A stretch of 18,926 bases of DNA from Holosporales bacterium (GTDB lineage: Bacteria; Pseudomonadota; Alphaproteobacteria; BNTO01): the NCBI GenBank assembly GCA_031257945.1, contig JAIRNU010000109.1, positions 1 to 18,926 on the forward strand, read 5' to 3'. The position numbers and the translations under genes were made by a program. Below the pieces are notes generated by a model, which did no database searches, was not told where the DNA came from, and saw nothing but the letters and a program-made list of their open reading frames with translations. Of this stretch, positions 17,172 to 18,926 are shown piece by piece (within the stretch, counting starts at the first letter, position 1; every line of letters begins with the position of its first letter).

Positions 17172-18341
17172 TTAGTCCTGGTAGTCATTTATTGCTTGTA
17201 TGATCTGGGCAGGATCCATAAATCTATCTGCAGGGTTCATTGCTAACAATGCAGCGAACACGTCTTTAAGTTCAGGAACTTCATTGATGATTGCCCGTGC
17301 GGCGGAACCACTTCGAATGGCAGTGGCCAACTGCTTCGGCTGGTACGTCGGAGCATAACTACGCCCTGTAAGCAATGGATACAAGATCAGCCCAAGAGAA
17401 AATATGTCCGCCGGGGCCTGTTCCACGTCTCCCTGCCATACTTCCGGAGCATACAGCCTGATGATGCCGCCCGCTACAGTAGTGTTAGTTTGTGAGTAAA
17501 CGTACGCAGTTATACTGACTTCTGGGATATATTTCACTTCGAAGTTTCCATCCTGAGTCCTAAAAAACAATAAATCGTCGAATGTTGATCGGGCGTAAGA
17601 CACGTGCTCAGGGTAGTTTATTTGCTGCAGCAGTCCTACCAGCGATATCGCAAGTTGTTTTCTCTCATGGCCAGGTAGCACTTTGCTACCCATTATACCA
17701 TGCAATGACTGTATTTCAGTAACACCATTTCGGATTGGGACTAGTAATTGAACCGCATCGTCTGTGCCCAAATATATTGTGTGCGCATGCTGTATATAGT
17801 CACCTCTCATATTAAGTAATGTATCCCGCATAGGGTTGCCATCTGCCTCCTCATCAGCAACAGATCTCAGAGGGTTGCCATCCTCCTCCTCACCAGCAAC
17901 AACACGAGCCAGATGCGGGGTGAAAGCCGCCTCTGTAAGCGGCAAGCTTAGAAAAGTAATAGCAAGATGCGACGAACCATCGGACCGACGGGTCAACAAC
18001 TGGCACGTATAATGTTCTCCTCCGCCGTTAATGCTAGGAACACTAGGTTCGTACTCTGCAGGGACATAATCGCGGACTGGCTGCTCTATGCGATGGATTT
18101 GCAGACCAGGTTCTGGCGTGTCACTGGGCCGCCACAACCACCATACGCCTAGCGCAGCCACAACAACTAACGCAACCCCGCATCCTATAACAAGTCCTCT
18201 GCGGGATAGTAGTGTGCTTGATGACTGCGGCAAAGCAACGCCCTCTAACGCCGACAAGCGCTCCGTAGAGAAGGTCAACTCCGGGCTAAAACAACCTGCC
18301 AGAAGCAATGCTCCAGCAAGTGACAATCTCTTATTTTTCAT
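17172..18341 (-). CDS. Membrane lipoprotein with a degenerate protein kinase-like domain (pseudokinase)
   Basis: This is a 389-residue product. Residues 1-17 are a signal peptide with lipobox LLAGC (Cys17). Residues 49-70 are a transmembrane helix (GLVIGCGVALVVVAALGVWW). From about 105 to 387 it reads as a protein-kinase fold: a C-lobe with APE (298-300), the DIFSLGLILYPLLTG helix (312-326) and NPADRF with the conserved Arg373. The three catalytic motifs are missing: AIT in place of the AxK lysine (127-129), YAR in place of HRD (249-251) and PEV in place of DFG (273-275). It is therefore probably a scaffold or sensor, not an enzyme. If the first segment is cleaved and the second stops transfer, the kinase fold faces the cytoplasm; if only the lipid anchors it, the fold is periplasmic. 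The ATG at 18341 has only a weak GGTG site. Confidence 0.7.
   Translation of the reverse strand: MKNKRLSLAGALLLAGCFSPELTFSTERLSALEGVALPQSSSTLLSRRGLVIGCGVALVVVAALGVWWLWRPSDTPEPGLQIHRIEQPVRDYVPAEYEPSVPSINGGGEHYTCQLLTRRSDGSSHLAITFLSLPLTEAAFTPHLARVVAGEEEDGNPLRSVADEEADGNPMRDTLLNMRGDYIQHAHTIYLGTDDAVQLLVPIRNGVTEIQSLHGIMGSKVLPGHERKQLAISLVGLLQQINYPEHVSYARSTFDDLLFFRTQDGNFEVKYIPEVSITAYVYSQTNTTVAGGIIRLYAPEVWQGDVEQAPADIFSLGLILYPLLTGRSYAPTYQPKQLATAIRSGSAARAIINEVPELKDVFAALLAMNPADRFMDPAQIIQAINDYQD
17832..17901 (-). repeat. Tandem duplication inside the pseudokinase gene (31 of 39 bp per unit)
   Basis: Two 31-bp blocks (17832-17862 and 17871-17901) are nearly identical and spaced 39 bp apart, giving a 13-residue repeat, VAGEEEDGNPLRS then VADEEADGNPMRD (about residues 148-173). 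The period is a multiple of three, so the frame is kept. It falls where a kinase N-lobe helix-C loop would be. Confidence 0.75.
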
Positions 18342-18375
18342 GAAACACCGTGGTACTATCACCTTTAACAACCGT

Positions 18376-18404
18376 ATAATACGTGCTTAACGCACAAAAA
18401 GCAA
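18376..18404 (-). promoter_or_regulatory. Candidate sigma70-type promoter of the pseudokinase gene
   Basis: The minus strand has TTGCTT (18399-18404) as -35 and TATTAT (18376-18381) as -10 with an ideal 17-nt spacer. The start would be about 30 nt before the ATG. The spacer holds a small GTGC-GTTAA-GCAC palindrome that could be an operator. Confidence 0.5.
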
Positions 18405-18418
18405 AAAAAATCTGCTCC

Positions 18419-18443
18419 GATCACGATCTGTATGGCCGTGATC
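18419..18443. repeat. Inverted repeat upstream of the pseudokinase promoter
   Basis: GATCACG (18419-18425) and CGTGATC (18437-18443) are perfect 7-bp arms around 11 nt. It lies 15 nt upstream of the -35 element, so it may be an operator. On the + strand a CTCTTTTT run follows 7 nt later, so a weak terminator is also possible. Confidence 0.45.
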
Positions 18444-18469
18444 CTAGCCTCTTTTTCCCAAGCTCCGAC

Positions 18470-18519
18470 GCCCCACATTAAGTGCCCCGCTTTAGGCGGA
18501 GCGGCTTGCTGTGTGGGGC
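18470..18519. repeat. 50-bp GC-rich palindrome (strong hairpin)
   Basis: A perfect 8-bp outer stem, GCCCCACA (18470-18477) against TGTGGGGC (18512-18519), encloses GCC/GGC and CCGC-TTTAG-GCGG inner stems. No T-run follows. It lies 60 bp before repeat copy 3 and resembles an extragenic palindrome or cruciform. Confidence 0.6.
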
Positions 18520-18579
18520 TGCCGATTTTCCAGGTGGCTGAGAAGGCGGGGCCCGCTTTCCCAGATTTCTAGGGAGTTT

Positions 18580-18779
18580 TGATGTAGTGACGCTTGTATC
18601 CACTATGCTCCCTGAGTTCCTTGGGGTTTTAAGTATTTGCAAAGTATTAATGATTCCTTACCCTTTTTGTGATATCCTTTAAATGGGGGAGCCGTCCCAA
18701 GCCCCCGCCCTCCCGGGGCCGGGCCGTAGCTGTCGTGATCTATATTCTCATAGTGCCACAAAAAGTATTAAGAAGTCAA
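18580..18779 (+). repeat. Dispersed repeat, copy 3
   Basis: This is the longest copy, parallel to copy 2 and ending at the same AAGAAGTCAA boundary. It carries TTAA-N7-TTAC (18647-18661) with GATTC in the spacer, followed by the shared CTTTTTGTGATATCC and TTTAAATGGGGG. Six bases (ACTATG) are inserted near 18600 relative to the other copies. Confidence 0.85.
18647..18661 (+). promoter_or_regulatory. CtrA-box-like site with embedded GANTC, in repeat copy 3
   Basis: TTAA-TGATTCC-TTAC matches seven of eight consensus bases. GATTC (18652-18656) lies at the same place in the spacer as in copy 1. Confidence 0.45.
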
Positions 18780-18805
18780 GTGCGTCAAGAAAAGGAGGTT
18801 TAGGG

Positions 18806-18926
18806 ATGAAGGAATAGGCCCTTCGGCAAAGGCAGCAAGATGATTTGCCAAACCCAATTATTGGGAAACCACCACACGGTGCTGATTTGCGAAAGCGGTT
18901 GGTATTGAGCGGTTGTGGAGTAAGGC
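18806..18926 (+). pseudogene. ORF start broken by a stop at codon 4, running off the right edge
   Basis: A very strong ribosome binding site (AAAAGGAGGT) stands 6 nt before ATG AAG GAA TAG. After the TAG the same frame is open to the window end (109 nt), reading LRQRQQDDLPNPIIGKPP and then KRLVLSGCGV. No family is recognised. It may be a gene with a nonsense mutation, a minigene/leader, or a gene that starts further on. Confidence 0.25.

Overview
The window looks like chromosomal DNA from an alphaproteobacterium. The clearest marker is a full-length CtrA-type cell-cycle response regulator (11799-12542). The rsmB plus heparinase-like gene pair and the recF/gyrB arrangement also fit that group. 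Relic transposase sequence, dispersed non-coding repeats, long gene-free spacers and a kinase-like membrane protein hint at a host-associated lineage, but nothing here proves the order or genus.

Layout. 1-620: a possible 5' end of a minus-strand gene at the left edge, then non-coding DNA with dispersed repeat copy 1 and a hairpin. 621-9630, minus strand: a compact run, read right to left, of a glycine-zipper lipoprotein, a heparinase II/III-like protein, rsmB, recF, gyrB, a CitMHS-type Na+/H+ antiporter and xseB. The rsmB-recF and gyrB-antiporter joints overlap and the heparinase-rsmB joint is 2 nt, so these genes are probably co-transcribed and translationally coupled. 9631-10479: a long spacer with a hairpin, repeat copy 2 and a short tandem repeat. 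10480-12542, plus strand: an MFS transporter and ctrA. 12543-13169: the 3' relic of an IS630-like transposase directly behind ctrA, then unassigned DNA. 13170-16955: a 1261-residue SWIM zinc finger-SNF2 helicase. 16891-18341, minus strand: a membrane/lipoprotein protein with a protein-kinase fold lacking every catalytic motif, followed downstream by what looks like its own decayed extension. 18376-18926: its promoter, two palindromes, repeat copy 3, and a strong ribosome binding site in front of an ORF broken at codon 4.

Most notable. (1) Three copies of a dispersed repeat each carry a CtrA-box-like TTAA-N7-TTAA. In two copies a GANTC (CcrM-type) methylation site lies inside the 7-nt spacer, and ctrA itself is in this window. 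(2) The lipoprotein pseudokinase keeps the structural kinase residues (APE, DxxSLG, C-terminal Arg) but lacks the VAIK Lys, HRD Asp and DFG Asp. Neither observation could be tested against databases here.
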